From an uncultured bacterium (GTDB lineage Bacteria > Patescibacteriota > Gracilibacteria > Absconditabacterales > Absconditicoccaceae): a stretch of 9,870 nt of DNA. Below are positions 8,424 through 9,870 of the stretch, piece by piece. Position numbers and translations under genes: made by a program. The notes beneath the pieces were generated by a model. The model did no database searches, was not told the DNA's origin, and saw only the letters and a program-made list of their open reading frames with translations. Location of the stretch: the NCBI GenBank assembly GCA_903943625.1, contig CAJAPL010000162.1:1-9870 (forward strand), given 5' to 3'. Every line of letters begins with the position of its first letter. Positions within the stretch are counted from its first letter, which is position 1.

Positions 8424-8451
8424 TTTATATTGAAAACAATTTTTATAACAA
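8424..8451 (-). promoter_or_regulatory. putative promoter of the six-gene minus-strand operon
   Basis: On the minus strand TTGTTA (8451-8446, four to five bases of the -35 consensus) is followed after 16 bp by TATAAA (8429-8424, five of six of the -10 consensus). Transcription would start near 8417, about 25 nt before the decarboxylase ATG at 8392. The 16-bp spacing equals that of the two strong forward promoters in the window. The rest of the 235-nt divergent spacer holds only A+T-rich sequence, including an isolated TATAAT at 8493-8498 on the forward strand with no good -35 box. Confidence 0.5.
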
Positions 8452-8536
8452 GAGTAAATGAATGGGGGTCTTTCTGTGTTTTATAACCTGTTTATAATAC
8501 AAAAGCTATGACTAAGTATGTATTTATTTATTACTA

Positions 8537-8564
8537 TTGACATTTTTTACCAAATCGATATAAG
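8537..8564 (+). promoter_or_regulatory. strong sigma-70-type promoter of the first tandem paralog
   Basis: A perfect TTGACA (8537-8542) and TATAAG (8559-8564) are separated by 16 bp. The boxes lie in a module shared with the promoter at 9588-9615: CTATTGACATTT (8534-8545), 13 variable bases, then TATAAGAAAGATACAAA (8559-8575). Transcription should start near 8571, giving an A-rich, G-poor leader of about 57 nt without a Shine-Dalgarno sequence before the ATG at 8628. Confidence 0.82.
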
Positions 8565-8627
8565 AAAGATACAAAAAAATCAAAAAAAGATAATTAACAA
8601 AAACAATAACACTAAATTTTGAAAATT

Positions 8628-9473
8628 ATGACACCGAAAACAAAAAAGTTTTTAACTATCGCTGGCGTCATTGTCGCGGTAGTAATCGCCATTTTGGGGA
8701 CTATTGGCACTGTGCATTTTTATGGGGAAGCAAACTATGCTGTCGCTAACAACGACACTCTTCTCATGCAAAATGACCAGTGTACTACTGACTTGAAGAT
8801 CGAAAGGGCGGCAAAAGATTCCTTGGACAAAGTAATCAAGAACAAGCAGGCAAATGATGCGGCTTATCAGGAAATTGAGGATACATTAGCAAACCTGATT
8901 CTTCCGCCCCCGCTTTTTGCTACTGGATGGAATGCTAGGAGGATTTACTATAATAATCCAAGTGTGCAGGATAGTATCTCGTTTGGTGGCGACTGGGGTA
9001 GCGCCTATGAATTTTTTCATGGGTACCTTAGAAATACTGATTACAGAAAAGCACGTCAAGCTTTTATTGTCAATCCCGGATCTTTTTTCCAGACCTTTGT
9101 TCGTTATAAGGGGACAATACAATGGGTAAAGAATAGGTTTAAAGCTAAACCTATGAGTAGGGATATTATACCTTATCTGCAGGGTAAGGATAATAAGCTG
9201 TATTGGCCTCGTTTCAATACGTTTTTTATCCAGCACACAACCACCCCAGATGTGGATATCTTGACTAACCATCCCAAGTGGGCTGAGTTCCAGGAGGGTT
9301 TTTATAAGCAGTTCCCAGATGCGTTTGGTGGTGATAAATCAGAAAGTGATTTGTTCTATGCTTATTCTCAGTATCGTAGCGCCAGAACAATTACATCGGT
9401 GCCTGCAAAGTTGCTACTTGTGCAGTTCATAGATATTTGGAATGCTATGGTAGAGCCAAATCCCTGATTTTAA
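8628..9473 (+). CDS. N-terminally anchored protein of unknown function, first of two tandem paralogs (281 aa)
   Basis: Family not recognised. From ATG 8628 a basic start (MTPKTKKF) leads into a membrane segment at about 8-29, then GTVHFYGEA, a helical probably coiled-coil stretch (40-90) with a single Cys52, and an aromatic-rich, soluble C-terminal domain from about 95. That domain holds six Trp, all TGG, and the stretches SFGGDWGSAYEFFHGYL and HPKWAEFQEGFYKQFPDAFGG. The protein is probably displayed outside the membrane. The TTG at 8619, in frame, is a weaker start. Fifteen glycines use GGN and only the penultimate codon (9465-9467) is UGA. With UGA=Gly the protein ends PGF at TAA 9471-9473; if UGA stopped here it would end two residues earlier. 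Base and codon use are richer in G+C than in the other genes, so high expression or transfer is likely. It has its own promoter and terminator. Confidence 0.85.
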
Positions 9474-9497
9474 AACTTATTAACCTTTTTTTTGGAA

Positions 9498-9527
9498 GAC
9501 AGCTACCCCGGTTTTGGGGTAGCTGTT
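9498..9527 (+). terminator. hairpin terminator after the first tandem paralog
   Basis: ACAGCTACCCC (9499-9509) pairs perfectly with GGGGTAGCTGT (9516-9526) across a six-base GGTTTT loop; a G·U pair extends the stem by one. The eleven-pair, GC-containing stem stands out in this A+T-rich sequence. The downstream tract (TTTGACTTATT) is only moderately U-rich. It lies 24 nt after the stop codon and before the next gene's promoter, as expected for a terminator separating two independent units. Confidence 0.72.
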
Positions 9528-9587
9528 TGACTTATTAGAAAAATTTTTATTAAATTTAACTAACAAGGCATAGCTCATTTATATCTA

Positions 9588-9615
9588 TTGACATTTGATA
9601 GTAAATAAGTATAAG
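9588..9615 (+). promoter_or_regulatory. strong sigma-70-type promoter of the second tandem paralog
   Basis: TTGACA (9588-9593) and TATAAG (9610-9615) are 16 bp apart. The flanks CTATTGACATTT and TATAAGAAAGATACAAA are identical to those of the promoter at 8537-8564 and have the same internal distance. The predicted leader to the ATG at 9670 is about 48 nt, A-rich and without a Shine-Dalgarno sequence. Confidence 0.8.
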
Positions 9616-9669
9616 AAAGATACAAATATTGAAAAAAACAAAATTAAAAAAACCTCAAATCCAAATCCT

Positions 9670-9870
9670 ATGTTACAAAAATTTTTTAATGATTCAAGGG
9701 TCTCCAAGGGATTTCTGACTCTCGCTATTATCCTCTTGGTAGTAGCCATCGCTGCCATTTATGGCACTGTCCATTTCAAAGGAGTTGCGGACGTGCGGAA
9801 GCTCGATAATGATACGCTGACTGCGCAATATGCGCTTTGTGACAGCGTGTCGAAACAGTCTGTTGTCAAA
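9670..9870 (+). CDS. N-terminally anchored protein of unknown function, second tandem paralog (3' end outside window)
   Basis: The first 67 codons of a protein that continues beyond the window, starting at ATG 9670. A membrane segment spans about 14-33 (FLTLAIILLVVAIAAIYG). It is followed by GTVHFKGVA, NDTL and a single Cys57. These align without gaps, at a constant offset of five residues, with GTVHFYGEA, NDTL and Cys52 of the gene at 8628, so the two are paralogs made by tandem duplication. All visible glycines use GGN and none uses UGA, and third positions are rich in C and G compared with the operon genes. One CGG occurs at residue 43 (DV-CGG-KL). Function unknown; probably a membrane-anchored surface protein. 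Confidence 0.82.
   Translation, partial: MLQKFFNDSRVSKGFLTLAIILLVVAIAAIYGTVHFKGVADVRKLDNDTLTAQYALCDSVSKQSVVK

Noticed and set aside
8471..8498. TATAAT at 8493-8498 as a promoter for a small leader RNA
   Set aside because: The best -35 candidate at the right distance (TTTCTG) is poor, and no hairpin or terminator follows before the strong promoter at 8537.

Overview
The window comes from a bacterium that does not use the standard code. Almost every long gene is broken by in-frame UGA codons, and the genes become whole, with recognisable families, only when UGA is read as glycine (genetic code 25). The YebC gene is the clearest case: its four UGAs in a row of eight codons restore the EGYGSGGV motif. 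UGA=Gly, high A+T and very short spacers point to the candidate phyla Absconditabacteria (SR1) or Gracilibacteria. A second recoding is likely. CGA codons fall where the FemAB, group II decarboxylase, ATP-grasp and YebC families normally carry Trp, while clearly conserved Arg positions use CGT, CGC, AGA or AGG. I recall CGA/CGG-to-Trp being reported computationally for Absconditabacteria, so that lineage is favoured.

Layout: (1) 1-444, + strand, the C-terminal part of a FemAB-type aminoacyl transferase of peptidoglycan. (2) 564-3527, + strand, two consecutive large single-pass membrane proteins of unknown function that seem to share a fold. (3) 3544-8392, - strand, a tight six-gene operon read from high to low coordinates: GAD/CSAD-like PLP decarboxylase, polytopic membrane protein, ATP-grasp enzyme, free-standing C-terminal domain of isoleucyl-tRNA synthetase, RecX, YebC. 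Spacers are 13, 2, 26, 2 and 33 nt. (4) 8628-9870, + strand, two tandem paralogous N-anchored proteins of unknown function. Each has its own near-identical strong promoter, and they are separated by a hairpin terminator.

How they fit together: the operon mixes translation-related parts (IleRS C-terminal domain, YebC), a recombination regulator (RecX) and three possible metabolic or envelope genes (decarboxylase, membrane protein, ATP-grasp). No single pathway is evident. The tandem paralogs stand apart: strong promoters, more GC-rich codons and almost no UGA-glycine, as expected of highly expressed or recently acquired surface proteins. No tRNA, rRNA, CRISPR array or insertion sequence was seen. 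The intergenic gaps (445-563, 8393-8627, 9474-9669) are all under 300 nt and are covered by the promoter and terminator entries.
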